From the NCBI RefSeq assembly GCF_904846615.1, contig NZ_CAJHBK010000001.1, positions 1,612,001 through 1,676,000 of the forward strand: a stretch of DNA of 64,000 nucleotides, written 5' to 3'. The DNA comes from Psychrobacter sp. JCM 18902. Its GTDB lineage: Bacteria > Pseudomonadota > Gammaproteobacteria > Pseudomonadales > Moraxellaceae. The notes beneath the pieces are model-generated. The model was given only the letters and a program-made list of their open reading frames with translations. It had not been told where the DNA came from and did not search any database. The position numbers and the translations under genes were made by a program. Of the stretch, positions 55,158 to 64,000 are shown in pieces. The first letter of the stretch is position 1; each line of letters begins with the position of its first letter.

Positions 55158-56765
55158 TTAAAAAATATTGACCAAAATGATATAACTGATTGCAGACATT
55201 GCCGCTGCTGCAGGAAGAGTAATGATCCATGCCAAACCGATAGGTTTCATCAACGCCCAATTGGTGTCTCTATTGACAATACCGATACCAAGTACCGCGC
55301 CAACTAGCGTATGCGTACTTGAGACGGGCAGACCCATGGTTGATGCGCCCATAACCACTGCAGCCGCAGCCAATTCAGCTGAAAAACCAGAAGCGGGATG
55401 CATTTTTGCCAAATTTGTACCAACCGTTTGAATGACTTCTTTACCAATGAACCAAAGACCAACGATAAGCGCAACACCAAAGGTCAGCATGACCGCAGGC
55501 GGTACAGCGGCTTCAGTTGCGATGCTATTGGTACGGATAACATCCATAATCGCGGCAAAAGGACCGACTGCATTGGCAATATCGTTTGAGCCGTGGCTAA
55601 AGGCAAAAGCAGAGGCGGTAAAGACTTGCATCCAGCTAAACATAATAAACGTCGCTTTGGTCAAATCCTCTTTATGTTTACCGCGGATACTCTTGGTATA
55701 GATAAAGGTCGCAAGCCACACCAGCGCCGCGATCATACCCATGATTAAAAAGCCTTGCAGCGTCGTCATGCCATTATTGACATTCTTTAGACCCTTAAAG
55801 ATGACCAAAGAGGCCATGACCGCGCCGCCTGCAGCTGCAATGATAGGCACCCATTGCTTCAACGCTTTTAGCGTATCAAGGTTGCTGCGTTCATTTTCAA
55901 TCTCATAAAGCTGTTTATAGTAGTCAGTCTCTAAATCTTCAACATCGCAATCATCATCTTTGTAGATTTCTTGATCACGTAACATCGCTGACGTATAAGC
56001 CAGCTGTTCTGATTCTGTTAAACCGTCCAAAAACTCTTTGTGGTTTTGTTTTAAGGTTTTTTTGTCGCCTTTCAAAGTCGCAATGTGCGCCTCTGTTCTA
56101 TCATTATACTCAATGATGTTTTTCTTAATCTGTCCATATAACACATAGGACAAAACGCCGCCCAATAGCGGTGATAATACCCAAGAAATCGCGATGGTGC
56201 CAATCGTACTCCAATTCACCGTTGATAATGCCATTTCAGTACCACCTAACGTGATACCTAATACAATAGAGCTACCAACAACGCCGCCAATAATGGCGTG
56301 CGTGGTCGAAACGGGCAGACCCTTTTTGGTGGCAAATAACAGCCAAAATGCGGCAGCGATGAGCGCTGACAGCATGACATAAATGAATTGGTTGGGCGTT
56401 ACTGAAAGACCATCTAAATCGACAATGCCGCTTCGAATGGTATCGGTGACTTCACCACCTGCCAGGACGGCTCCGGACACTTCAAATATCGCTGCGATAC
56501 CCAGTGCCTGTGGGATAGTCAACGTCCCTGCACCTACTGAGGTACCAAAGGAGTTGGCGACATCGTTACCACCAATATTGAATGCCATAAAGACACCAAA
56601 AGCAGTGGCCACAATAAATAGCGTCGTCTGTTGACGCATCGTGTAATCTAGACCCCACCACAAAAAGTAGGCGGTCATCGCAATCAGTAAAATGGCAAAA
56701 AATAGATTTATTCTCATAGAACCGACTGATTTGACTGGCTCTGTAGAACTGTTGCTAATACCCAT
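55158..56765 (-). CDS. Inorganic phosphate transporter, Pit family
   Basis: Low-affinity metal-phosphate/H+ symporter in the inner membrane, 535 aa. The two PHO4 signatures are NIGGNDVANSFGTSVGAG near the N-terminus and SHGSNDIANAVGPFAA in the second half, each followed by the paired GLPVSTTHA/GLPVSSTHTL motifs. About 10 membrane segments surround a charged cytoplasmic loop of about 95 residues (about 210-305) rich in Glu/Asp/Lys. The start is the first Met (MGISNSSTEP); ATG 56714 (MRINLFFAILL) is also possible. Confidence 0.94.
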   Translation of the reverse strand: MGISNSSTEPVKSVGSMRINLFFAILLIAMTAYFLWWGLDYTMRQQTTLFIVATAFGVFMAFNIGGNDVANSFGTSVGAGTLTIPQALGIAAIFEVSGAVLAGGEVTDTIRSGIVDLDGLSVTPNQFIYVMLSALIAAAFWLLFATKKGLPVSTTHAIIGGVVGSSIVLGITLGGTEMALSTVNWSTIGTIAISWVLSPLLGGVLSYVLYGQIKKNIIEYNDRTEAHIATLKGDKKTLKQNHKEFLDGLTESEQLAYTSAMLRDQEIYKDDDCDVEDLETDYYKQLYEIENERSNLDTLKALKQWVPIIAAAGGAVMASLVIFKGLKNVNNGMTTLQGFLIMGMIAALVWLATFIYTKSIRGKHKEDLTKATFIMFSWMQVFTASAFAFSHGSNDIANAVGPFAAIMDVIRTNSIATEAAVPPAVMLTFGVALIVGLWFIGKEVIQTVGTNLAKMHPASGFSAELAAAAVVMGASTMGLPVSSTHTLVGAVLGIGIVNRDTNWALMKPIGLAWIITLPAAAAMSAISYIILVNIF

Positions 56766-57404
56766 ACGTTGATACGTCCTGCGTAAGCTGATTGAAATTA
56801 TAGGCGGTTGATGACATTGCGCGGCTATTAATAATGCTCGTGATAGCTTCTGACATTAATATAACGTATATGAAACGCGCAATATGCTTGCTAAAAAACG
56901 GTTTTTCTTACTGCTATCTTGGTGCTCTACCCTAGCGCTTACCTTTTATTTACTCGTATTTTATTTTACGTAAAGGCAGTAAATAAGATAAAACACATCA
57001 CTCAATATGTCACAAAGCCGCAAGGAATATTGCCAAATCGTCTGATTACAGCAGCTTGCGGCTTAGAGATGTCGTAGTCATAATTTTGGTTCTAATAACT
57101 GCTATTGTAAGAACCTTTGCCAAACTTATTAACCAGAGTGATTAAAATGTCTGTGTCAAAGGATAAAAACACGCTACTCACTCAGTGAGTTTCGTGCACA
57201 GCAGGAGCTATTACGCGCCTATTATATTAAATATAAGCGCATAATGCATGATGATATTGCAAGATTTGTAACTGCCAGCATATGTGTTAGAAAACATCCT
57301 GCTGTAACGCCGCATTATACTCTCTTTCCCTGAATTTATTTAACGTTAAATATATAATTATGGCGCTTTGTAACCAGCTACCTAATTGAATGACCAATCA
57401 CATA
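56766..57404. other. Gene-free region with two long inverted repeats
   Basis: No gene-like ORF. A perfect 10-bp inverted repeat AAGCCGCAAG/CTTGCGGCTT (57015-57024 and 57055-57064, 30-base loop) and TTATTTACT/AGTAAATAA (about 56947-56994) could be RNA stems or protein sites upstream of the transporter. A 15-base palindrome ACTCACTCAGTGAGT lies at about 57177-57191. None is assignable. Confidence 0.4.
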
Positions 57405-59045
57405 TCAGCTGCCACACACCGCTGATAGTTGCTTAATCGCATGATCTAAAACATCCAAACGTGCTTGACGCTTCTCATTGGTCGCGATGACGCACCACGG
57501 TGCGTACTCTGTATCGGTACGTGCCAGCATATCCGCCGCAGACTGCACATAATCCGACCATTTATCACGGTTGCGCCAGTCATCGTCCGTCAGCTTAAAC
57601 TGCTTGTGCGGTGTCTTTTGACGTGCCTCAAAACGTTTAAGCTGTTCTTTTTTATCGATAGCCAACCAGTATTTGATAACGATTGTCCCCGCCGCGGCTA
57701 AATCCGCCTCAAAGCGATTGATTTCATCGTAAGCACGCTGCCATTCCTCATCCGTGGCAAAACCCTCAATGCGCTCAACCAAAACGCGCCCATACCAAGT
57801 CCGATCAAAAATGGCAATACGGCTAATACGGTCGGTTTGCTCGTTCGGAAGTTTGGTCCAAAAACGCCATAGATAAGGATGTTGCAGCTCATACAGCATT
57901 GGCGCACTGACATTATAAATTTGATACTCGCGTGGGTCGAGCGGCGCAACCAATCTTTTAATCGCGCCACCTTTGCCAGCAGCGTCCATTCCTTCAAAGG
58001 CAAAAACGATATGACGCCCTTTGCGCGCACGCAGCAATTGGGCAAGGCGAACTTGTTTTTCTACTAACGCATCACGGTAGTCCGACTTATCAATCTCTGC
58101 CTCATCGATATCTTTTAAAAAGTTAGGAATTTTTACAGGTTCAAACTTTGCTGATTTGAGTGCTTGCTGAACTTGCTTCTTAGCCTTTGACTTATCAGAG
58201 GTTTGTACTGTATTTCTTTTACTACTCATTAGCGCGGTTTGCATCGCTTGTAGCACTTCATGGCAAAAATGGTCAGCCGCATCTGACTTGTTATCACCAT
58301 CAATGATGATCCAATCATCTTGCTGGCGTAGCAGAACGGTAGCCACTTGATTAAAGGTTTCGATAACTTTTTTACTATTCCAGTCAATTTGGTATAAAAA
58401 CTGCGGATCGGCTTCATCGTCATTCAATCGCGCTTGCAATGTTTCGATATCGACATGGAACCAGCATTTAAGCAGTCGGGTTTGATTGGCAGCTAGGTCT
58501 TGTTCGAATGCTTGTAGCTTAATAAGCTGCTGCTGTAAATATGCTTGCCATTGCGCAATCGGCAACGTCTTGTCGTTGTCTGACGTTGCCATACGCATGA
58601 CGTTATAAAGCAGGTCAGCATACCAGTTGCCAAAATAAACCATCACATCGCCATGACGGGGTAATGCCTTGGTATGTGCCTGCCAAATCGGCTGATACGC
58701 TAAGGGACAATCACCAACGGTTGCCTCAACTTTAAGTAGTCGAGGATCTACCCATTGGCGCAATTGCTTAACAGCAGTGCCCTTGCCTGCCTGCTCCATA
58801 CCATTGACCAATACCAATAGCCCTGTTGGTTTATTGAGGGTTGGCGGCGTCTGTTGCCGCGTTGCTCGTAGAGCATATTGGGCCGTGACCAGTGCCAATC
58901 TCAGTGCATCTTTGTCCATAGAAAACTGGCTTAAGGGATTGGGGGTTAGGCGTTCATCAACAATCTGCTCACTAAATCGCGCACTTAGCGCTTGTGGTGC
59001 GGTGGATTCAGTCGTCTTATTATTTTTGCTCATAACTGTCATCAT
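57405..59045 (-). CDS. pap: Polyphosphate:AMP phosphotransferase (two PPK2 domains)
   Basis: Phosphorylates AMP to ADP with polyphosphate, linking polyphosphate stores to nucleotide pools. 546 aa with two PPK2 domains. The N-terminal one has a Walker-like GMEQAGKGTAVKQL and YFGNWYADLL. The C-terminal one has GMDAAGKGGAIKRL, PREYQIYNVSAP, IFDRTWYGRVLVERIEGFA and RFEARQKTPHKQFKLTDDDW. A charged linker of about 30 residues separates them. The family was defined in Acinetobacter. Tandem Mets at the start leave 59045 or 59030 open. Adjacent to, but divergent in function from, the Pit phosphate transporter on the same strand. Confidence 0.93.
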   Translation of the reverse strand: MMTVMSKNNKTTESTAPQALSARFSEQIVDERLTPNPLSQFSMDKDALRLALVTAQYALRATRQQTPPTLNKPTGLLVLVNGMEQAGKGTAVKQLRQWVDPRLLKVEATVGDCPLAYQPIWQAHTKALPRHGDVMVYFGNWYADLLYNVMRMATSDNDKTLPIAQWQAYLQQQLIKLQAFEQDLAANQTRLLKCWFHVDIETLQARLNDDEADPQFLYQIDWNSKKVIETFNQVATVLLRQQDDWIIIDGDNKSDAADHFCHEVLQAMQTALMSSKRNTVQTSDKSKAKKQVQQALKSAKFEPVKIPNFLKDIDEAEIDKSDYRDALVEKQVRLAQLLRARKGRHIVFAFEGMDAAGKGGAIKRLVAPLDPREYQIYNVSAPMLYELQHPYLWRFWTKLPNEQTDRISRIAIFDRTWYGRVLVERIEGFATDEEWQRAYDEINRFEADLAAAGTIVIKYWLAIDKKEQLKRFEARQKTPHKQFKLTDDDWRNRDKWSDYVQSAADMLARTDTEYAPWCVIATNEKRQARLDVLDHAIKQLSAVCGS

Positions 59046-59286
59046 CCTATGATTGAAAGCGTGTTAGCGTCATCATAGCATTGCAGCAATTCGGTAAATA
59101 ACGCTGCTATGTAACAGTTTGACATTTGTATTCTGCTTTATTTTCTTTTAAGGTGAACACAATCTCAGACACATGCTGTAATCACGCTCTATAAATACAA
59201 AAACCAAAAGTATAAAACACGGTTTATCCTGAGCTTTTTATTCGCAACCTTTTAACCCTCTTTACTTTTATGCAGGTTTACTGACC

Positions 59287-59997
59287 ATGGCCTCTTTAGC
59301 CGACTTACAACAACATTTGAACCGTTTTTGGGCACTGCCTTATCATGAAAATTTGCCATTAAATGCCAAACTTAGTGAGGTGCAATCTTGGCAACGAGAT
59401 CGTATTCAGAACACTCACAAAGACTTGTTCGAGCAACCTCAAAATCAGCTCATGGCAGATTATTTTTTGACACAATTGTATGGCGGCGATGAGTTTAAAT
59501 TGTTGGCCAAACAGTTAGAACGCATTGTACCCAAGGCACAAAAAGTTGAGCGTTTTGCGCCAGCAGCGGCTTTAGAAACCGGCAGCATGGCGATACAAGC
59601 AGCTATCTTAGCGATAGAGCTGGATTTGCATTTAGCAGAATGGCTATTGGCTCAAGATTTAGCCGTTAATGAAGACAACATGCTGACCGCCTATCGTGCG
59701 GTCAATGAAGCCGACACTCGACGTATCCAAATTGGTCATTTAAAAGAGGTGTGCTATCGTACTGATAAATATATAAACTCTTTTATGTTGCAAAAAGCCT
59801 TTGTCTTAGCAAAAGGCACCGCCTACCGTTACAACTATCAGCCTTTGTATGAATTTATCGATTCAGGCTTTAAAGCGATGAAACCACTAAAAAGTGTCAG
59901 CGGCTTTATTGAACCGTTTTGTGAGCGTGAGCTTGAGATTATTGACCGTGTTCATGAGACGGATAATGGCGGTAAGCCAATGACGTTTGGTGTATGA
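59287..59997 (+). CDS. Conserved helical protein, FFLEELY-motif-like
   Basis: 236 aa, soluble, mostly helical. DYFLTQLYGGDEFKLLAKQLERIVPKA resembles the motif of the family named after FFLEELY; the early SEVQSWQRDRIQNTHKDLFEQPQN and the later ALETGSMAIQAAILAIELD also fit that plan. Function unknown in the family. It is followed 80 bases later by ubiE on the same strand; a link to ubiquinone synthesis is only positional. Confidence 0.8.
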   Translation: MASLADLQQHLNRFWALPYHENLPLNAKLSEVQSWQRDRIQNTHKDLFEQPQNQLMADYFLTQLYGGDEFKLLAKQLERIVPKAQKVERFAPAAALETGSMAIQAAILAIELDLHLAEWLLAQDLAVNEDNMLTAYRAVNEADTRRIQIGHLKEVCYRTDKYINSFMLQKAFVLAKGTAYRYNYQPLYEFIDSGFKAMKPLKSVSGFIEPFCERELEIIDRVHETDNGGKPMTFGV

Positions 59998-60078
59998 TAG
60001 ACGCATCATTTGCTTGGTTAGCTGCTATTTTATACCTTGCAAACAAATAACCATAAAAGTGAATAACAGGATAATGCT

Positions 60079-61215
60079 ATGACCGATAACATCCATAATA
60101 ACAACGCTCATCTCGATCAAAAACCTACCATCAATGGTCACCTGCAAGATAAATTGGTCAGAGATAGCATCTCCCACAATCAAAATATTACGTCACAGGT
60201 GCAAGCACGTCAAAGCTATGAAACTAATACCACGCTTAATACGGGTATTAATGCTGGCGTCGAAAACAGCAAGAAAAATGACTTTACACAAGTCCAAGAC
60301 CTACCAACGGGAACGCCACAAGGCCAACAAACCACTATGCCAAATAATACTACCAGCAACAACGCCAATAACAACACTGTAGACAATGCATCTGCACAAA
60401 TACAAACCGCCAAACAAACACTTTTTAATCAGCGTGATGACATCAATAATCCACATACGCCTGATACTGACGGTAATGAAGAAACGCATTTTGGCTACAA
60501 GACCGTCAATAAGGCTGAAAAGCAAGCACGGGTCGCCGATGTTTTTACCTCAGTTGCCAAAAAATACGACATCATGAACGACTTAATGTCATTTGGTATT
60601 CATCGCCTATGGAAGCGTTATGCCATCAGCTTATCAGGCGTACGTGCGGGTCAACATGTGCTTGATATCGCTGGCGGTACGGGTGATTTAGCCAAAGTAT
60701 TTAGCCGTGAAGTCGGTAGAAATGGCCATGTAGTGTTATCAGATATCAATGCCGCCATGCTAGAAGTCGGTCGTGAACGCTTAATCAATGCTGGCTGCAA
60801 CAACGTCGATTTTGTACTTGCCAATGCAGAAACACTCGCGCCATTCGATGACAATAGCTTTGATTTGGTCACTATCAGCTTTGGTCTACGTAATGTCACG
60901 GACAAAGACGCAGCGCTCAAATCGATGTACCGTGTGCTGAAGCCAGGTGGACGTTTATTAATTTTGGAGTTCTCAAAACCTGTATTTGAGCCATTGTCTA
61001 AAGCCTATGATTTATACTCATTTACCGCCTTACCTATTATGGGCAAGCTGATTGCCAATGATTCTGAGAGTTATCAATACTTGGCCGAATCGATTCGTAT
61101 GCATCCTGATCAACAGACGCTAAAGCAGATGATGGAGCAAGCGGGCTTTGAAAATTGTGATTATCATAACTTGACGGCTGGTATTGTCGCTGTCCATCGC
61201 GGCTTTAAAGCGTAA
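60079..61215 (+). CDS. ubiE: Ubiquinone/menaquinone C-methyltransferase UbiE with long N-terminal extension
   Basis: SAM-dependent C-methylation in ubiquinone (and menaquinone) synthesis. The enzyme core starts at about residue 139 ([21 protein letters not shown]) and shows [13 protein letters not shown] (SAM site), [39 protein letters not shown] and [11 protein letters not shown]. The first 135 residues are absent from typical UbiE (about 250 aa): low complexity, rich in Asn, Gln and Thr. AGGA at 60068-60071, 7 bases before ATG 60079, supports the long start. No Met lies between residue 94 and the core, so at least 45 extra residues are always made. Confidence 0.95.
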   Translation: MTDNIHNNNAHLDQKPTINGHLQDKLVRDSISHNQNITSQVQARQSYETNTTLNTGINAGVENSKKNDFTQVQDLPTGTPQGQQTTMPNNTTSNNANNNTVDNASAQIQTAKQTLFNQRDDINNPHTPDTDGNEETHFGYKTVNKAEKQARVADVFTSVAKKYDIMNDLMSFGIHRLWKRYAISLSGVRAGQHVLDIAGGTGDLAKVFSREVGRNGHVVLSDINAAMLEVGRERLINAGCNNVDFVLANAETLAPFDDNSFDLVTISFGLRNVTDKDAALKSMYRVLKPGGRLLILEFSKPVFEPLSKAYDLYSFTALPIMGKLIANDSESYQYLAESIRMHPDQQTLKQMMEQAGFENCDYHNLTAGIVAVHRGFKA

Positions 61216-61326
61216 TATTAAGTTAAAAACCATCGTAATAGACATGCCATCACGTAAAATGGTGGCAACTGACCTTTACAAATGATGCGCTATTTTAAGG
61301 CGCTCAACTGACTATGCGAGAGCCTT

Positions 61327-62031
61327 ATGCTGACTGTTCTACTTTTGGCGGGTGCCGAAAAGCTGATTAACCTTGCTATTGCGAGTGATGAAATTACCAA
61401 ATCAGGATTGGCACCGCTTGCTGGCAAAGTGTTGCGACTCAATATGGCAATGCCTGATATTCGTTTGGATATTTTATTCACTCATGAGCGTTTGCGTTTT
61501 GAGCCGGTGACAACCGAGAGTGTGTTTGAGCAAAGTGGCGCGATGAACGAGCACCAACAAGCCAGTATGGAGCGCGCACGGATTGGTCATAGTCGCCCAG
61601 ACTGTACCATTACTGTAGATAACCCAGCGCAACTGCTGAATCTGATGCGTGGTGCCGAAGGCAATTTACCTATCGCGGGTGATTATAAGGTGCTCATGCA
61701 GCTCAAACAACTGGTCGCAGGTTTCGATCCAGATGTTGCAGGACAGCTTGAGCCATTTATTGGTAAGCCGATGGCCAGTCAGTTGCATCTGCTTATATCA
61801 CAGCTAAAAGGTAGCTGGCGCCATAGTGCCAAACGCGCTTTTGATGACGTCAGCGACTGGGCTAATGAGGTGGCAGGTAATAGTGCTCCTGATCCTATCG
61901 AGACAGCAGAAGTAAACGATCTTAAGCAGCAACTGTTAAAGCTGCGGGCTGATGTCGAACGTGAAGAGGCCAAACTTGCTGCTATCAAAGATGAACAGGC
62001 ACGTTTTCTCAATAACTCATTTCATCAATAA
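61327..62031 (+). CDS. ubiJ: Ubiquinone biosynthesis accessory factor UbiJ
   Basis: SCP2-like lipid-binding scaffold of the soluble Ubi metabolon, 234 aa. The N-terminal MLTVLLLAGAEKLINLAIASD, the SCP2 core DCTITVDNPAQLLNLMRGAEGNL, and the C-terminal coiled coil (LKQQLLKLRADVEREEAKLAAIKDEQARF) fit UbiJ. It sits between ubiE and ubiB, the standard gene order. Confidence 0.93.
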   Translation: MLTVLLLAGAEKLINLAIASDEITKSGLAPLAGKVLRLNMAMPDIRLDILFTHERLRFEPVTTESVFEQSGAMNEHQQASMERARIGHSRPDCTITVDNPAQLLNLMRGAEGNLPIAGDYKVLMQLKQLVAGFDPDVAGQLEPFIGKPMASQLHLLISQLKGSWRHSAKRAFDDVSDWANEVAGNSAPDPIETAEVNDLKQQLLKLRADVEREEAKLAAIKDEQARFLNNSFHQ

Positions 62032-62168
62032 CTGTTGTCGTCGATGATCGCTAAATCCTATTATCGACAGCACTGTTTATAGATAAGTGCAATTTATAGA
62101 CAAGCACAGTTTATAAATAAGTGCAGTGCCCACCCTATTTTCGACTTTCTTTAGAGTACCCATACCTC

Positions 62169-63830
62169 ATGCTATTATCTCATCGCGCCCGTTTACTTGA
62201 GCTTTGGCGTATCGCCGCAACTTATCGCATCGATACTCATCTTTCTATCGAAGACGCGCCACAGCTGCAACCTTTGGCGCGTTTGATTCGCCTACATCCA
62301 GCGGCGTGGGGTAAAAAACACCAACCCAATGCGATTAAATATGCGCTTGAAGACATGGGCACGCTGTTTTTAAAGCTTGGCCAACTACTGTCAACGCGTC
62401 GCGATTTAGTGCCGCCTGAGATTATCGAGCAATTGGTTCAACTACAAGATAAAGTCAAACCTTTCAATTCTGATGTGGCCATTACCCAAATCCAAGACCC
62501 CAAACACGGTCTTGGTCAATCGATTGGCACCTTGTTCGCACGCTTTGATGTCAAACCTCTAGCGGCGGCTTCTATTGCCCAAGTACATACTGCTGCATTG
62601 CATGATGGTCGTGAAGTGGTGGTAAAAGTGGTGCGTCCTGATATCCGTACCACCATCATTGCTGATTTTGAGCTACTACGTGAGCTGGCCAATTGGGCAT
62701 CAGCGCGTATTGAAGCGGCACGTGCCATCCATATCGTCGATATTGTCGAAGACTATCGCCAAGTGATGTTAAACGAGCTGGATTTGACCTTAGAGGCAGA
62801 CAATACCACTCAGATGCGCAACAACTTCTTGGGTTCCGCATTGATGTATGTACCAGAAGTCTATGATTCTGCCAAAAATGTGATGGTCATGGAGCGTATC
62901 CAAGGCGTTCCTATCTCGCAAGTTGCAGTGTTTGATAAGCTAGGTTATGACCGAGCAGCACTAGCAGAAAAAGGCTTAACGATATTTTTTACCCAAGTAT
63001 TCCGCGATAACTTCTTCCATGCCGATATGCATCCGGGTAATGTGTTTGTAGAGACGCCGCCGGTTAAAACACTCACCGCAGATATGGCAGCGGTTGACTT
63101 AGGGCATGAACCACGCTATATCGGACTTGATTGCGCCATCATGGGTACGCTATCAAAAGACGATCAGCTTATCGTCGCGCGCATGCTGTTGGCGGTGATG
63201 AATAACAACTTTACGGCGATGGTTGATATCGTCAGCCGTGCCGGTTGGATTCCACCAAATACAGACAAGCATGCCCTGATGCGCGATATGAAACGCACGG
63301 TTGGTCCAATGCTACAAAAGTCTATCAATGATATCGACTTTGCTGGTGTCTTAATGCAAATTTTAGATATCGCACGTCGTCACCATATGAGTATTCCGCC
63401 GCAACTCATGCTGCTATTGAAGACCTTGGTTCATGTCGAAGGACTCGGTCGCGACTTGTATCCTGACCTTGATATCTGGTCACTTGCCAAGCCGATTTTA
63501 AGCAGTTGGATTAAAGAGCAGCTTGATCCGATGCGTAATTTACAACATTTACGCCAGCAGTTACCAGAGATTTTATTATCTACGACTGATATTCCAAAGC
63601 TATTGGATCAAGGCTTACAAAGCCTTGCCTCACAAGGATCACGCCAAGACAGTCAACTGCGAGAAATACAACAAATTCGTGCGGATATGCTTAATGATCG
63701 CCGCCGAGATTGGCTAGCACTGTCAGGTTTTGCCATTTTCATTGCCATTGCAACACAGGTTGTTGGCTGGCTCTCGCCTATCTTTTATATATTGGCTATT
63801 TTGGTTGTCGTTTGGCGTATTTTAGCCTAA
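62169..63830 (+). CDS. ubiB: Ubiquinone biosynthesis regulatory ATPase UbiB
   Basis: Atypical protein-kinase-like ATPase needed for ubiquinone synthesis, 553 aa. KLGQLLSTRRDLVPPEI is the KxGQ motif, AAASIAQVHTA the Ala-rich nucleotide loop, VVVKVVRP the Lys strand, ELDLTLEADN and NFFHADMHPGNVFV the catalytic part. Two membrane segments end the protein (WLALSGFAIFIAIATQVVGWL, IFYILAILVVVWRIL). The frame is open from 62121, but MLLSHRARLLELWRIAATY from ATG 62169 is the natural start. Confidence 0.95.
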   Translation: MLLSHRARLLELWRIAATYRIDTHLSIEDAPQLQPLARLIRLHPAAWGKKHQPNAIKYALEDMGTLFLKLGQLLSTRRDLVPPEIIEQLVQLQDKVKPFNSDVAITQIQDPKHGLGQSIGTLFARFDVKPLAAASIAQVHTAALHDGREVVVKVVRPDIRTTIIADFELLRELANWASARIEAARAIHIVDIVEDYRQVMLNELDLTLEADNTTQMRNNFLGSALMYVPEVYDSAKNVMVMERIQGVPISQVAVFDKLGYDRAALAEKGLTIFFTQVFRDNFFHADMHPGNVFVETPPVKTLTADMAAVDLGHEPRYIGLDCAIMGTLSKDDQLIVARMLLAVMNNNFTAMVDIVSRAGWIPPNTDKHALMRDMKRTVGPMLQKSINDIDFAGVLMQILDIARRHHMSIPPQLMLLLKTLVHVEGLGRDLYPDLDIWSLAKPILSSWIKEQLDPMRNLQHLRQQLPEILLSTTDIPKLLDQGLQSLASQGSRQDSQLREIQQIRADMLNDRRRDWLALSGFAIFIAIATQVVGWLSPIFYILAILVVVWRILA

Positions 63831-63880
63831 CGCTTTGTTATTTTTAATAAAAATAAGTATTGGTTAATAGCCATTACTAT

Positions 63881-64000
63881 CTAGGGCGTGTCATCAATTA
63901 GATTGTGAGGCTTAAAATGAGAAAAATTGTAGATAAACAAGGAAGAAATTGCCGTTAATATGAACATATTGACAAAATTACTGACGATGTTTAGCAAAAT
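63881..64000 (+). repeat. MITE-like element, copy B, cut by the window edge
   Basis: Begins with CTAG then GGCGTGTCATCAATT, closely matching the end GGCCTGTCCTCAATT of copy A. It shares AAAATGAGA-AAATTGT, AAACAAGGA and GACGATGTTT-GCAAAAT in the same order with the minus strand of copy A. The rest lies beyond base 64000. Confidence 0.6.

Noticed and set aside
57147..57188. 13-codon ORF (MSVSKDKNTLLTQ) in the gap before pap
   Set aside because: Very short, no clear ribosome site, overlaps a palindrome; more likely chance.

Overview
The window reads as a chromosomal segment of a low-to-moderate G+C gammaproteobacterium of the Moraxellaceae, most likely Psychrobacter. The reasons are the ubiE-ubiJ-ubiB ubiquinone cluster, a two-domain PPK2-type polyphosphate:AMP phosphotransferase as in Acinetobacter, a TsdA thiosulfate dehydrogenase of the kind known from Psychrobacter, and a type VI secretion (T6SS) locus. 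The genus is an inference from protein flavour, not from a search. No rRNA, CRISPR array or complete transposon is present.

Layout. 1-6.8 kb: the 3' part of metG, then an ABC importer with two paralogous substrate-binding lipoproteins, a permease and an ATPase. 6.8-12.4 kb: a FixJ-type response regulator and a PhnD-domain sensor kinase on the minus strand, divergent from a triheme cytochrome c and the diheme TsdA. The arrangement suggests a tetrathionate/thiosulfate-sensing switch controlling tsd genes. 12.5-16.1 kb: a YdeP-type molybdopterin oxidoreductase with its sulfurtransferase FdhD. 16.4-16.8 kb: tRNA-Cys and tRNA-Leu.

16.9-46.4 kb is the accessory part. A T6SS core (tssA, tssH, tssG, tssF, tssE, hcp, tssC, tssB and two small envelope genes) lies on the minus strand. 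It is bracketed by two divergent vgrG modules, each leading outward into its own effector/immunity cargo. The left cargo has an Ntox44-type effector with a lipoprotein partner, a VasX-like pore-former lacking its N-terminus, a DUF6708-like membrane protein and a frameshifted Imm71/72-like gene. The right cargo has a predicted double-headed peptidoglycan hydrolase (lysozyme-like plus M15/M74-like), candidate immunity proteins, an IS3 remnant and a truncated DUF1851 immunity gene. TssJ, TssK, TssL, TssM and PAAR genes are absent from the window.

46.4-50.9 kb: a copper-type cluster (two DUF305 proteins, a DUF411 protein, a CusRS-like two-component system) with a perfect CusR-type palindrome in the divergent promoter. 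51-53 kb: tRNA-Val and tRNA-Asp with promoter and terminator, glutathione peroxidase, msrB, and a MITE-like element that recurs at the right window edge. 53.2-64 kb: an Xre-HTH/aminotransferase fusion preceded by an array of inverted repeats, a Pit phosphate transporter, polyphosphate:AMP phosphotransferase, a conserved unknown gene, and ubiE (with an unusual 135-residue N-terminal extension), ubiJ and ubiB.
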